From the NCBI GenBank assembly GCA_910579035.1, contig CAJTSR010000028.1, positions 1-33,058 of the forward strand: DNA of 33,058 nt, written 5' to 3'. The notes beneath the pieces are model-generated. The model searched no databases. It was not told the DNA's origin and saw only the letters and a program-made list of their open reading frames with translations. Origin of the DNA: an uncultured Muribaculaceae bacterium. Its GTDB lineage: Bacteria > Bacteroidota > Bacteroidia > Bacteroidales > Muribaculaceae. Position numbers and translations under genes: made by a program. This document shows, piece after piece, positions 7,258-15,995 of this stretch; positions within the stretch are counted from its first letter, which is position 1, and each line of letters opens with the position of its first letter.

Positions 7258-9477
7258 ATGGAAGGATTTTTCACTAAAGATGAGAGGTGTTCGCTGCCTT
7301 CATTGTGCCGATCCCTCGCACGCGAGGTTGGCATGGCACGGCGTACGGGCGACTTCGGCGCTATCTGCAAGGCTTATGCTGCCGCCTCGCCCGATAAATT
7401 GCCTGTGCGCGACCGTTTCGGATTCAATCCCGTGCTTGCGGCCATAGCCACTGCAACGGCGCTTTGCCGCAGCGTGGAGGCGGACCGCAATATGGTTCTT
7501 GCCGTGCTGCTGTCGCCGCTTTCGCGTGCCGGCGGCATAGTGTCTGCCGATGTCGCCTCTATGTGGGGCGATGATGTGGCCAAGCTTGTGAGAGGACTCG
7601 ACAAAGTGGCCTCGCTGTATAGCAAGAGCGCCTCGGTTGAAAGTGATAACTTCCGCAAGCTGCTTCTTACATTTGCGGAAGATATACGCGTGATTATCAT
7701 AATGATAGTAGACCGTCTTGCGCTGATGAGGGCTATAAACCACCATCCTGCCGAACGCTTCGTGCGCGATACGGCCTACGAGGCAAACTATCTTTACGCG
7801 CCTTTGGCGCACCGCCTCGGCCTGTATGCCATCAAGTCGGAACTTGAGGATATGTCCTTGAAGTACAGCAACCGCGAGGTCTATACCCGTATCGCCCATG
7901 AACTGAACGAAACCAAGGCGCGACGCGACGCCTATATCGCAGAATTTATTGCTCCGATAAAGGAAAAACTGCTTGCCGAAGGTCTTAAATTCGAGATAAA
8001 GGGTCGAACCAAGTCGATATATTCGATTTGGAACAAGATGAAAAAGCAGCACAATACTGTGGAGGACATCTTCGACCTTTTTGCCATACGAATAGTGATC
8101 GATTGCGAACCCGAGCGGGAGAAGCCCGAGTGCTGGCTCGCGTATTCGATTGTCACGGATATGTACACTCCTAATCCCGGGCGACTGAAAGACTGGCTCA
8201 GCATACCTAAGAGCAACGGGTATGAGAGCCTGCATATAACGGTCTACGGGCCGGGCGAGCGCTGGGTGGAGGTGCAGATCCGCACAAGGCGTATGGACGC
8301 CATCGCCGAGAAAGGCCTTGCCGCGCACTGGAAGTACAAGGGCATCAAAAGTGAAAGCTCGCTCGACACGTGGATGAACAATGTCCGCGACATTCTCGAA
8401 GCAGCCGAAACGGGGCCTATGGAGCTGATGCGCAACTTCAAGATGGACGTTTATTCCCGCGAGGTGTTTGTCTTCACGCCCAAGGGCGACCTCTACAAGC
8501 TGCCTCAGGGTGCCACCTTACTTGATTTCGCATTCAATATCCACACGCGGATAGGCACACAGTGCGTGGGCGGAAGGGTAAACGGGCGCAACCGCAAGCT
8601 GAATTATGTCCTTGCCAGCGGAGATACGGTGGAGATATTTACCTCGCCGAGGCAGGAGCCGAGCCGCGACTGGCTTTCGATAGTGGTTACGTCGAAAGCG
8701 AGAAGCAAGATACGCGCTGTAATCAAAGAAGCAGAGAACAAGGCCGGAGAGCTTGGCAAGGAATTGCTGCACCGCCGATTTGCCAACCGCAAGATAGATG
8801 TCGACGAGGCTACGATGTCGCGCACGCTTGCTAAACTCGGATTTAAAGATGCTATCGCCTTCTACAGTGCCGTGGCGGCAGAAGAGATTGATGTCAACGA
8901 CGTCGTGGAGGCTTATATAGCCTGTCTGGAGCGTCAGGCCAAGGCAGAGGAGGGCGGCGAGCGCGTTTCTGCGAGCGAATACGTGCTTCAGAGCGCCCCT
9001 GAAGATGATGCGGCTGCTGATTCGGGAGGCGACGTGGTGGTAATAGGCGACAATATCAAGGGCATCAACTATCGCCTGGCACGGTGCTGCAATCCCATTT
9101 ATGGCGACCCCGTGTTCGGCTTTATTTCGTCTGAGGGCGTTATCAAGATACATCGCGACGATTGCCCCAATGCCGCCCACATACGGCAGAAATACGGCTA
9201 CCGCATAATCCGCACGCGCTGGAGCGGGCAGGCCGGCACCCAGCTCCCGGCATCGCTCCGAGTGGTGGGCAAGGACGACATAGGCATCGTAACGAACATA
9301 ACGTCTATTATCAATAAAGAAAAATCCGTATCTTTGCGGAGTATATCCATTGATTCCCACGACGGGCTTTTCCACGGAGTGCTCGTGGTAGGAGTCAATG
9401 ACATATCATCGTTGAATCAGTTAATCAAAAAGATAGAAGCTGTAAAAGGTGTCAAAAATGTCCAACGCAATAAGTAA
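7258..9477 (+). CDS. RelA/SpoT family (p)ppGpp synthetase with degenerate hydrolase domain
   Basis: This 739-residue long-form RSH protein makes the alarmone (p)ppGpp from ATP and GDP/GTP. Domain order is N-terminal HD-like (about 40-200), synthetase (about 245-365), TGS (about 398-462), helical, zinc-finger/CC (ARCCNPIYGD) and C-terminal ACT (LRVVGKDDIGIVTNIT). The synthetase keeps GRTKSIYSIWNKM, RLKDWLSIPKSNGYESLH and VEVQIRT. The hydrolase metal site is broken: the usual HD pair is S86-P87 in LLSPLSRAGG, and the earlier His is N57 in GFNP, although the later Asp (VDRLALM, D152) remains. I therefore infer a synthetase-only enzyme. RLKD is the RxKD form associated with bifunctional enzymes, not the ExDD form of RelA, so it probably descends from a bifunctional ancestor. 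Its 3' end overlaps the lipoprotein gene. A second, hydrolase-active RSH would be expected elsewhere. Confidence 0.93.
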   Translation: MEGFFTKDERCSLPSLCRSLAREVGMARRTGDFGAICKAYAAASPDKLPVRDRFGFNPVLAAIATATALCRSVEADRNMVLAVLLSPLSRAGGIVSADVASMWGDDVAKLVRGLDKVASLYSKSASVESDNFRKLLLTFAEDIRVIIIMIVDRLALMRAINHHPAERFVRDTAYEANYLYAPLAHRLGLYAIKSELEDMSLKYSNREVYTRIAHELNETKARRDAYIAEFIAPIKEKLLAEGLKFEIKGRTKSIYSIWNKMKKQHNTVEDIFDLFAIRIVIDCEPEREKPECWLAYSIVTDMYTPNPGRLKDWLSIPKSNGYESLHITVYGPGERWVEVQIRTRRMDAIAEKGLAAHWKYKGIKSESSLDTWMNNVRDILEAAETGPMELMRNFKMDVYSREVFVFTPKGDLYKLPQGATLLDFAFNIHTRIGTQCVGGRVNGRNRKLNYVLASGDTVEIFTSPRQEPSRDWLSIVVTSKARSKIRAVIKEAENKAGELGKELLHRRFANRKIDVDEATMSRTLAKLGFKDAIAFYSAVAAEEIDVNDVVEAYIACLERQAKAEEGGERVSASEYVLQSAPEDDAAADSGGDVVVIGDNIKGINYRLARCCNPIYGDPVFGFISSEGVIKIHRDDCPNAAHIRQKYGYRIIRTRWSGQAGTQLPASLRVVGKDDIGIVTNITSIINKEKSVSLRSISIDSHDGLFHGVLVVGVNDISSLNQLIKKIEAVKGVKNVQRNK

Positions 9478-10285
9478 GGCGGCTGTAGCGGCTGCCATGG
9501 CGCTTGCCTTCGCGGCCTGCTCCGACAGCGACCGTGCTTCGGCCGACGAGCTGTACCGGCAGGGCGAGCAGGCGGTTGAATCCCGCAACTATCAGGGTGC
9601 TATCACTCTTTTGGATACGCTCAACAGCCGTTATCCGTCGCAGACCGAAATAAGGCGCAAGGGGCTTGCCCTGCGTGCCAAGGCTATGGAAGGAATAGCC
9701 ATCGACAGCATATCGGCCGGTGACAAGGCTCTTGCAGAGTCCACAATCCGTGTTCAGGAGCTTGAACCGGGATTTCGCAAGGTCGAGAGCAGCGTAGGGC
9801 TTGAGGGCTACTATGTGCCCAAGGACGCGCCCACTGAGGTGATGACTGCCACCGGCATTCAGCCCCGTGTGAGCGAGGACGGCCATTTTTATCTTGTCGC
9901 CAATATCCAGGGTCGTTCAATCGGGCTTGCATCGCTCGAATTTGCTGACGGGGCGGAGTCTGTTTCAACCGCCTCGATATCGCCGGCCAGAGTGGTGGCA
10001 GTGGAAGGTTCCGAGAGTGCAAGCTTCAGCCCTGAAGACCTCGAAGGTGTCGGAGCGTGGCTTGCTTCGCATCCCGGCTTTGGCAAGTGTGTGGCTCGTG
10101 GCAGCAAGGGCAAGACAGATATAAAGATAAGTCCCAAGCTACGGGAACAGATATTTGCCTGCTATGCTTACGGCTCAGCCTTGCAGGCGCACCGGCTCGC
10201 TCTGGTACATCGCGAAAAGTACGAGCGTATGCTTGAGGCCGCGCGAAACCAGATGGCTAACCTCACACCCGTGCCGGAACAATGA
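9458..10285 (+). CDS. lipoprotein of unknown function with TPR-like N-terminal region
   Basis: I do not recognise this 275-residue protein as a named family. The ATG at 9458 gives a classical lipoprotein signal peptide, MSNAISKAAVAAAMALAFAA, with the acylated residue at C21. Asp residues follow the Cys (CSDSD), which may bear on surface export in Bacteroidetes, though it is not a clear match to known export signals. Residues 28-95 look like paired helices of a TPR type (ELYRQGEQAVESRNYQGAI, then helices around EIRRKGLALRAKAMEGI). The middle (about 135-195) looks beta-rich and the C-terminus is helical. It overlaps the end of the RSH gene by 20 nt and meets rfbB by ATGA, so it is embedded in the operon. 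A GTG nine bases upstream is a less likely start. Confidence 0.8.
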   Translation: MSNAISKAAVAAAMALAFAACSDSDRASADELYRQGEQAVESRNYQGAITLLDTLNSRYPSQTEIRRKGLALRAKAMEGIAIDSISAGDKALAESTIRVQELEPGFRKVESSVGLEGYYVPKDAPTEVMTATGIQPRVSEDGHFYLVANIQGRSIGLASLEFADGAESVSTASISPARVVAVEGSESASFSPEDLEGVGAWLASHPGFGKCVARGSKGKTDIKISPKLREQIFACYAYGSALQAHRLALVHREKYERMLEAARNQMANLTPVPEQ

Positions 10286-11430
10286 TGAGCACGTGCGATA
10301 AGGAAACTTTCCTCGTGGCCGGCGGTGCCGGCTTCATAGGGGTCAATTTTGTGAAATACCTGTTGGCGCACCGCTCCGCGCGCGTGTTGGTTCTTGACGC
10401 CCTTACATATGCCGGCAATGCCTCCTCGCTTGCCGAGGAGATGGAAAACGGCAGTATAGAGTTTTTCAAGGCGGATATTGCCGATTATGACACCGTGGAG
10501 TCGATACTGCGGAACGAACGTCCGCAGTATATTGTCAATTTTGCGGCAGAAACACATGTAGACCGCAGCGTCGACGATCCGCGTCCGTTTATCGACACCA
10601 ATGTGGTAGGGGCATACACCATGCTTGAATGTGCACGGCGTATGCGCGACGAAGAGGTGAGGCAGGGTGTTGTTCCTTCCTTGAAAAAATTCGTGCAGAT
10701 AAGCACCGACGAGGTGTATGGCGACCTGAGCATTGACTTCGACCAGCCTGTCTTCGGGCGTTACGGGCACGAGTCGTTTATAGAAACTACTCCCTTGAGG
10801 CCTTCTTCGCCATACTCGGCATCGAAGACTTCGGCCGACGTGCTTGCATTGTCCTATTACAGGACTTTCGGCTTTCCCGTGGTGGTGACCCGTTGCAGCA
10901 ACAACTACGGACCGTATCAGTTCCCGGAAAAGCTGATACCTCTTATGATTAACAATCTTCTTGAGAACCGCGAGTTGCCGGTGTATGGCCGGGGGCTTAA
11001 CGTGCGCGACTGGATATATGTCGACGACCATTGCCGGGGCGTCCTTGCCGCCGCATTGGACGGAAAGCCGGGAGAGGTGTACAATTTCGGGGGGCTTAGC
11101 GAGAAAAGAAATATCGATATTGTAAAACTGCTAATAAAGATGGTGGCGGAAGCCGTCGGCAATAATCCTGAATACAGGGCTTTGGCTGCGGCGCCCGATT
11201 CAATCACCGAGGAGCTGATTACCTATGTGGGCGACCGTCCCGGCCACGACCTTCGATATGCCATCGATCCGACCAAGGCGAGCCGAGAGCTTGGCTGGAA
11301 GCCGGAAGTGTCGTTCGAGGAAGGCATGGCTGCCACGGTCGCGTGGTATCTTGCCAACCGCGACTGGGTGAAAAGCATCGTAGAGGGCAGTTATCGCGAT
11401 TATTACAAAAAAATGTATTCTGACCGTTGA
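10282..11430 (+). CDS. rfbB: dTDP-glucose 4,6-dehydratase
   Basis: This 382-residue extended SDR enzyme converts dTDP-glucose to dTDP-4-keto-6-deoxyglucose with NAD+. The cofactor loop GGAGFIG is at residues 14-20, the conserved STDEVYGDL follows at about 141-149, and the catalytic pair is Y178 and K182 in SPYSASKTSADVL. CSNNYGPYQFPEKLIP is a further hallmark. Two adjacent ATGs (10282 and 10285) are possible starts; the first overlaps the lipoprotein stop as ATGA. rfbA follows with only two bases between. Context shows its product feeds an amino-sugar branch (FdtA and FdtB) and not a rhamnose branch, since rmlC and rmlD are absent here. Confidence 0.96.
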   Translation: MMSTCDKETFLVAGGAGFIGVNFVKYLLAHRSARVLVLDALTYAGNASSLAEEMENGSIEFFKADIADYDTVESILRNERPQYIVNFAAETHVDRSVDDPRPFIDTNVVGAYTMLECARRMRDEEVRQGVVPSLKKFVQISTDEVYGDLSIDFDQPVFGRYGHESFIETTPLRPSSPYSASKTSADVLALSYYRTFGFPVVVTRCSNNYGPYQFPEKLIPLMINNLLENRELPVYGRGLNVRDWIYVDDHCRGVLAAALDGKPGEVYNFGGLSEKRNIDIVKLLIKMVAEAVGNNPEYRALAAAPDSITEELITYVGDRPGHDLRYAIDPTKASRELGWKPEVSFEEGMAATVAWYLANRDWVKSIVEGSYRDYYKKMYSDR

Positions 11431-11432
11431 TT

Positions 11433-12311
11433 ATGAAAGGTATCATTCTTGCCGGTGGCTCGGGCTCGCGGCTTTATCCGATAACGCGCGGGGTGTCGAA
11501 ACAGCTTATTCCTGTTTACGACAAGCCTATGATATATTATCCGTTATCGGTTCTGATGCTTGCCGGCATTAAGGATATACTTCTTATTTCAACGCCCGAT
11601 GACCTGCCCGCTTTCCGTCGGCTTCTTTCCGACGGAACTCACTTGGGCATTTCTATACAATACGCCGAGCAGCCTCGTCCAGAGGGCTTGGCGCAGGCTT
11701 TTACCATAGGCGAGCAGTTTGTGGGCGGTGAGCCTGCCTGCCTTGTGCTTGGCGATAATATCTTTTACGGGCAGGGCTTTACGGGAATGCTGCGCAAGGC
11801 TGTAGCCGATGCCGTTCAGGGATATGCCACCGTGTTCGGCTACACAGTGGGTGATGCCCGCCGGTACGGGGTGGTTGAGCTTGACAGCGAAGGGCGCCCG
11901 GTGAGCATAGAGGAAAAACCGGCGAATCCGCGCAGCGACAAGGCTGTGGTGGGGCTGTATTTCTATCCGCAAGGCATATCGCAAGTGGCCGCAGGAATAA
12001 AGCCGTCGGCGCGGGGCGAGCTGGAGATAACCAGCGTCAACGAGCATTATCTGCGCGAGGGCAGGCTCAAGGTGCAGTGTTTCGGACGTGGCTTTGCCTG
12101 GCTCGATACCGGCACGGTCGATTCGCTGATGGAGGCCTCGGCATTTGTCGAGGCTATCCAAAAGAGGCAGAGCCTGCTTATAGCGTCGCTCGAGGAGGTT
12201 GCATACCGGTGCGGGTATATCGATGCCCTGCAGCTGCGGAACCTTGCCGAAGAACTCAAATCGACCGATTACGGTCGCTATCTGCTCAGGCTTGCCAATG
12301 AAAACGCCTGA
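11433..12311 (+). CDS. rfbA: glucose-1-phosphate thymidylyltransferase
   Basis: This 292-residue nucleotidyltransferase makes dTDP-glucose from dTTP and glucose-1-phosphate. It has the signature GGSGSRLYPITRGVSKQLIP near the N-terminus, where R and K contact the triphosphate, followed by YDKPMIYYPLS, LGDNIFYGQG and EEKPANPRSDKAVVGLYFY. FAWLDTGTVDSLMEA near the C-terminus is also typical. The ATG at 11433 gives MKGIILAGG, the standard family start; an upstream TTG at 11427 is unlikely. It lies 2 nt after rfbB and its end overlaps the ketoisomerase gene by 14 nt. Confidence 0.97.
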   Translation: MKGIILAGGSGSRLYPITRGVSKQLIPVYDKPMIYYPLSVLMLAGIKDILLISTPDDLPAFRRLLSDGTHLGISIQYAEQPRPEGLAQAFTIGEQFVGGEPACLVLGDNIFYGQGFTGMLRKAVADAVQGYATVFGYTVGDARRYGVVELDSEGRPVSIEEKPANPRSDKAVVGLYFYPQGISQVAAGIKPSARGELEITSVNEHYLREGRLKVQCFGRGFAWLDTGTVDSLMEASAFVEAIQKRQSLLIASLEEVAYRCGYIDALQLRNLAEELKSTDYGRYLLRLANENA

Positions 12312-12711
12312 TATTCCGCGCCTGATAGAGCTTCCGCGTATCTACGATCCGCGAGGCAACCTCACATTCGTGCAGAATGACGATGATTTTATGCCCTTCA
12401 AGATAGAGCGCGCATACTGGATTTACGATGTGCCGGCAGGAGCCGAGCGCGGTTCCCACGCTCATATTGAGGCTTTGTCGCTCATTATTGCCGCAGGCGG
12501 GAGCTTCAATGTAAATCTGTTCGACGGTGTTAAGTGGTGGAAATTCACGCTTAACCGTCCGTTTGAAGCTTTGTTCGTGCCTCCGGGCTACTGGCGCACG
12601 CTTGATAATTTTTCGTCGGGTAGTGTGTGCCTGTCGCTTACGTCGCTGCCATATAGCGAAGATGATTATATCCGCGATTTCGACGCATTTATGCGTACCA
12701 AGGCTGTATGA
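12298..12711 (+). CDS. fdtA: dTDP-4-oxo-6-deoxyglucose 3,4-ketoisomerase, FdtA/WxcM-like cupin
   Basis: This 137-residue cupin resembles FdtA and QdtA, which isomerise dTDP-4-keto-6-deoxyglucose to the 3-keto sugar ahead of transamination. It shows the family start DPRGNLTFVQ, the hydrophobic YWIYDVPAGAERG, the paired histidines in RGSHAH, and LFVPPGYWRTLDNF toward the end. FdtA and QdtA differ in stereochemistry at C4 (galacto or gluco), which I cannot decide by eye, so the symbol is tentative. The usual Gln after the His pair (HAHRxLxQ) is not obvious here. The start at 12298 lies within the last codons of rfbA, and the end overlaps the aminotransferase as ATGA. Confidence 0.85.
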   Translation: MKTPDIPRLIELPRIYDPRGNLTFVQNDDDFMPFKIERAYWIYDVPAGAERGSHAHIEALSLIIAAGGSFNVNLFDGVKWWKFTLNRPFEALFVPPGYWRTLDNFSSGSVCLSLTSLPYSEDDYIRDFDAFMRTKAV

Positions 12712-13823
12712 AGTATCCTTTTCTTGACCTTAGGGCGGTTAACGAGCCGTTTTTTGCCGAGCTGAAAGAGGCGGCCTGCCGGGTGGTGGAATCCGGCCGC
12801 TATATAGGCGGAGCCGAGGTGGAAAGCTTCGAGGAGGCGCTTGCTGGTGCTTCGGGCGTGCCTTTCGCCGTGGGCGTTAGCAACGGCCTCGACGCATTGC
12901 GCATGATTTTCAGAGCCTATATTGCGTTGGGGCGTCTGAAGCAGGGCGATGCCGTAATTGTGCCGGCCAACACTTATATAGCGTCGGTTCTCGCTATTAC
13001 GGACGCGGGCCTTGAACCGGTATTTGTCGACGCTGATGCCGACACGCTCAATATGGATACGCGCCTGCTTGACGAGGCTTATACTCCGAAAGTGAAAGCA
13101 GTCCTGACGGTGCATCTCTACGGGCGTCCTTGCTATGACGAGCGTCTTCGAGAGTTTGTAGAGCGTCACGGGCTGATATTGGTGGAGGATAATGCGCAGG
13201 CCATAGGGGCTACAGCCGGTGACGGGCGGCCTGCAGGCTCTCTTGGCGATGCTGCCGCGCTCAGCTTCTACCCCACAAAGAATATAGGTGCTCTTGGCGA
13301 TGCCGGAGCGGTGCTTACAGCCGATGACGAACTTGCGCGCACTGTGCGTGCCATAGCCAATTATGGCTCGGACAGGCGGTATCATAATATATACGAGGGC
13401 TTCAACTGCCGCATGGACCCTTTGCAGGCGGCTTTCCTTAATGTCAAGCTGAAACGGCTTGGCAAAGAATGCGAAAGGCGCAGGCAGCTTGCGGCTGCTT
13501 ACGACGCGCTGATCAGCCACCCGTGCGTGCGCAAGCCGCGTGTGGACAGACCTGATAACAGCGTGTGGCACCAATATGCCGTGCTTGTTCCGGAAAGAGA
13601 TGCTTTCCGCGCCTATCTGGCTGAAAACGGGGTAGGCACTGACGTCAATTATCCTGTGCCGCCACACAAACAGCCGTGCTATGCGCGTTTTTCAGGCCTT
13701 GTGCTGCCTGTGGCCGAAGAAATATCGGATATGGTGGTGTGCCTGCCGGTATCAGCCTGTACGTCGGTTGACGACGCCAAGGCGATATCGGAGATTGTTA
13801 ATAAATGGGAATATGAATATTAA
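12708..13823 (+). CDS. fdtB: DegT/DnrJ/EryC1 sugar aminotransferase, FdtB/QdtB-like
   Basis: This 371-residue PLP enzyme most likely transfers an amino group to the 3-keto sugar made by the preceding ketoisomerase, giving dTDP-3-amino-3,6-dideoxyhexose. The Schiff-base lysine is K191 in SFYPTKNIGALGDAGA, D161 in VEDNAQAIGA contacts the pyridine nitrogen, and VPANTYIAS and NCRMDPLQAAFL are family motifs. The pairing of an FdtA-type cupin with a DegT enzyme directly behind rfbBA is the known arrangement for Fuc3N or Qui3N synthesis. The acetyltransferase that normally completes Fuc3NAc or Qui3NAc is missing from the window. Its start overlaps the ketoisomerase by 4 nt and its 3' end overlaps mtaB by 11 nt. 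Confidence 0.9.
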   Translation: MKYPFLDLRAVNEPFFAELKEAACRVVESGRYIGGAEVESFEEALAGASGVPFAVGVSNGLDALRMIFRAYIALGRLKQGDAVIVPANTYIASVLAITDAGLEPVFVDADADTLNMDTRLLDEAYTPKVKAVLTVHLYGRPCYDERLREFVERHGLILVEDNAQAIGATAGDGRPAGSLGDAAALSFYPTKNIGALGDAGAVLTADDELARTVRAIANYGSDRRYHNIYEGFNCRMDPLQAAFLNVKLKRLGKECERRRQLAAAYDALISHPCVRKPRVDRPDNSVWHQYAVLVPERDAFRAYLAENGVGTDVNYPVPPHKQPCYARFSGLVLPVAEEISDMVVCLPVSACTSVDDAKAISEIVNKWEYEY

Positions 13824-15111
13824 GGCTCTTTATCATACATTCGGGTGCAAGCTTAATTTTGCCGAAACGGCGTCGGTGGCCCGGCTTTTCGAGGAAAGGG
13901 GGGTGAAGGCTGCCGACAAGTGCGAAGTGCCTGATTTTATCGTTATAAACTCTTGCAGCGTTACAGCCGAGGCCGACAGAAAATGCAGGTCGTTCATACG
14001 TTCGCTCAATCGCCGCTATCCTAATGCGCCTATTATGGTAACGGGCTGCTACGCGCAGCTGAAAGCTGAGGAGGTTGCTTCTCTGCCGGGGGTGGCCGTG
14101 GTTGCCGGAACCAACGACAAGCTCAAGCTCGTCGAGTATCTCGACGATTGTCTTGCCGGGCACGCGAGCGTTGCGGAGATAATACCTGCAAAAGAACTTA
14201 CTGAATTTATGCCCTCGTGCTCGCGTGGCGACCGCACACGCTTCTTTTTAAAGGTGCAGGACGGTTGCGACTACTGGTGCACATATTGCACCATTCCAAA
14301 GGCGAGGGGGCGGTCGCGTTCGGGCACTATAGACCAGATAATGGCGCTTGCTCGGGATGCTGCCGGCAGAGGTGCCAAGGAGATAGTGCTTACGGGCGTG
14401 AATATAGGCGATTTCGGCCACGGGCGCAGTGATAATTTTCTCGATCTTTGCCGCGAGCTTGACACCGTTGAGGGTATAGAGCGTTATCGTATCTCATCGA
14501 TAGAGCCGAACTTGCTTACCGACGGACTTATAGACTTTGTGGCGGCGTCGCGCAGGTTTATGCCTCACTTCCATATACCGCTTCAAAGCGGCAACGACGA
14601 GGTGCTCGCGCTTATGAGGCGGCGGTACGACACCGCTTTGTATGCAGGAAAGCTTCGCCGTGTGCTTGACGCAATACCTGACGCCTTTATCGGCGCCGAC
14701 CTCATAGTGGGGGCGCGCGGTGAAAGTGCGGAACGCTTCGAGGCGTCGAAGGCATTTATAGCAGGCTTGCCGCTGAGCCATATCCACGTGTTTCCGTACT
14801 CCGAGCGGCCCGACACCCGTGCGCTGGCTCTTGAAGGCGCTGTAACGCAGGAGGAAAAGCATCGCCGGGCTGATGTTATGATAAGCCTCGGCGCGGAGAA
14901 GCACAAGGAATTTGCCGGGCGTTTCATAGGCTGTGTGCGCCCTGTGCTGCTTGAACGCTCGCGTCCGGGGCGTCCGATGGGCGGATTCACCGATAATTAC
15001 CTCAGGGTAGAGGTCGATGCGGGTCCCGAACTCGACAATATGGTTCGCGATGTTCGGCTTACCGGTTTAATGGACGATGGTGAAACCATGACAGGTGTCC
15101 TTGTGCGATGA
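13813..15111 (+). CDS. mtaB: tRNA (t6A37) C2-methylthiotransferase
   Basis: This 432-residue radical SAM enzyme adds a methylthio group to t6A at position 37 of ANN-decoding tRNAs, giving ms2t6A. The N-terminal cluster-binding cysteines are C12 (TFGCKLN), C48 (INSCSVT) and C79 (VTGCYAQ), and the radical SAM CxxxCxxC is at C152, C156 and C159 (GCDYWCTYC). HFHIPLQSGNDEVL and VFPYSERPDTRA are typical of MtaB and MiaB enzymes. A C-terminal TRAM-like stretch is present. The spacing of the cysteines and the ANN-type length favour MtaB over MiaB or RimO. A longer frame exists upstream, but MNIKALYHTFGC at 13813 is the correct family start. It overlaps the aminotransferase by 11 nt and the acyltransferase by 4 nt. 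Confidence 0.94.
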   Translation: MNIKALYHTFGCKLNFAETASVARLFEERGVKAADKCEVPDFIVINSCSVTAEADRKCRSFIRSLNRRYPNAPIMVTGCYAQLKAEEVASLPGVAVVAGTNDKLKLVEYLDDCLAGHASVAEIIPAKELTEFMPSCSRGDRTRFFLKVQDGCDYWCTYCTIPKARGRSRSGTIDQIMALARDAAGRGAKEIVLTGVNIGDFGHGRSDNFLDLCRELDTVEGIERYRISSIEPNLLTDGLIDFVAASRRFMPHFHIPLQSGNDEVLALMRRRYDTALYAGKLRRVLDAIPDAFIGADLIVGARGESAERFEASKAFIAGLPLSHIHVFPYSERPDTRALALEGAVTQEEKHRRADVMISLGAEKHKEFAGRFIGCVRPVLLERSRPGRPMGGFTDNYLRVEVDAGPELDNMVRDVRLTGLMDDGETMTGVLVR

Positions 15112-15995
15112 CGCGCCTTGTGCTGATATTGCTTAAATGCGTGGCGTGGCTGCCGATGAAGGCATTGTATGTGATTGCCGACCTTATATATGTCCTCATA
15201 TATTATGTGGCGGGATACCGTCGTAAGGTGGTGGAGGATAATATGGCGCGTTGCTTCCCGGATCGCTCTGCGGAGGAACGGCGCAGGCTTGAAAAGGATT
15301 TCTACAGAAATTTTGCCGATTATATTATGGAAACAGTAAAGCTATTCCATATATCGGATTCGGAAATGGAGCGTAGAATGAAATTCCGCAATATTGAAAT
15401 CATCGATTCATTGGTACGGCAGGGGCGCAGTGTGGCCGTCTACTTTTCGCATTGCGGGAATTGGGAGTGGGCGCCGTCGGTAACCCTGCATGCGGCACGC
15501 CGTCCGGGCGACGGGGTAGAGTACTGCCAGGTATACCGGCCTCTTAGCAGCCATGTGTTCGACGCGCTGATGCTGAGAGCTCGTTCGCGCTTCGGATCGC
15601 TGTCGCTTCCCAAGGCAACTGTGCTTAGAGAGCTGATAAGGCTGCGTCGCGACGGAATGCTTAATGTTACCGGGTTTATGAGCGACCAGAAGCCCAGCCA
15701 CGGAGATCCTGCTTTGCCGCTTATGTTCCTCAACCGTCCCACAGCCTTCATAACCGGCACGGAAGAACTTGCACGGCGTATGGGTATGGCGGCGGTGTAC
15801 TGGGATATGTACAAGACCGGTCGCGGATATTATGAGATAGACTGCCGTTTGCTGGCAGAGAATGTTGCCGACACTGAGCGTGGCGATGTGACCCGCGCTT
15901 ATGCGTCGGTGTTGGAGGAAACAATAGAGAGAAATCCCTCGATATGGCTATGGACACACAAGAGATGGAAGCACCCGGTGGAACTCCCACGATAG
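15108..15995 (+). CDS. lysophospholipid/lipid A-type acyltransferase (LpxL/HtrB family)
   Basis: This 295-residue inner-membrane protein belongs to the LpxL/LpxM acyltransferase family, which adds a secondary acyl chain to lipid A precursors. It starts with a hydrophobic anchor (about residues 3-36). The catalytic Hx4E motif is H115-E120 in SHCGNWEW. The closing NPSIWLWTHKRWK is the family's C-terminal signature. SDQKPSHGDPALPLMFLNRPT matches the conserved acceptor-site segment in broad terms. The start overlaps mtaB as ATGA and the 3' end shares up to 52 nt with the glycosyltransferase gene. In Bacteroidales one LpxL-type enzyme usually makes penta-acylated lipid A; whether this is that enzyme or a paralogue cannot be decided here. 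Confidence 0.9.
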   Translation: MTRLVLILLKCVAWLPMKALYVIADLIYVLIYYVAGYRRKVVEDNMARCFPDRSAEERRRLEKDFYRNFADYIMETVKLFHISDSEMERRMKFRNIEIIDSLVRQGRSVAVYFSHCGNWEWAPSVTLHAARRPGDGVEYCQVYRPLSSHVFDALMLRARSRFGSLSLPKATVLRELIRLRRDGMLNVTGFMSDQKPSHGDPALPLMFLNRPTAFITGTEELARRMGMAAVYWDMYKTGRGYYEIDCRLLAENVADTERGDVTRAYASVLEETIERNPSIWLWTHKRWKHPVELPR

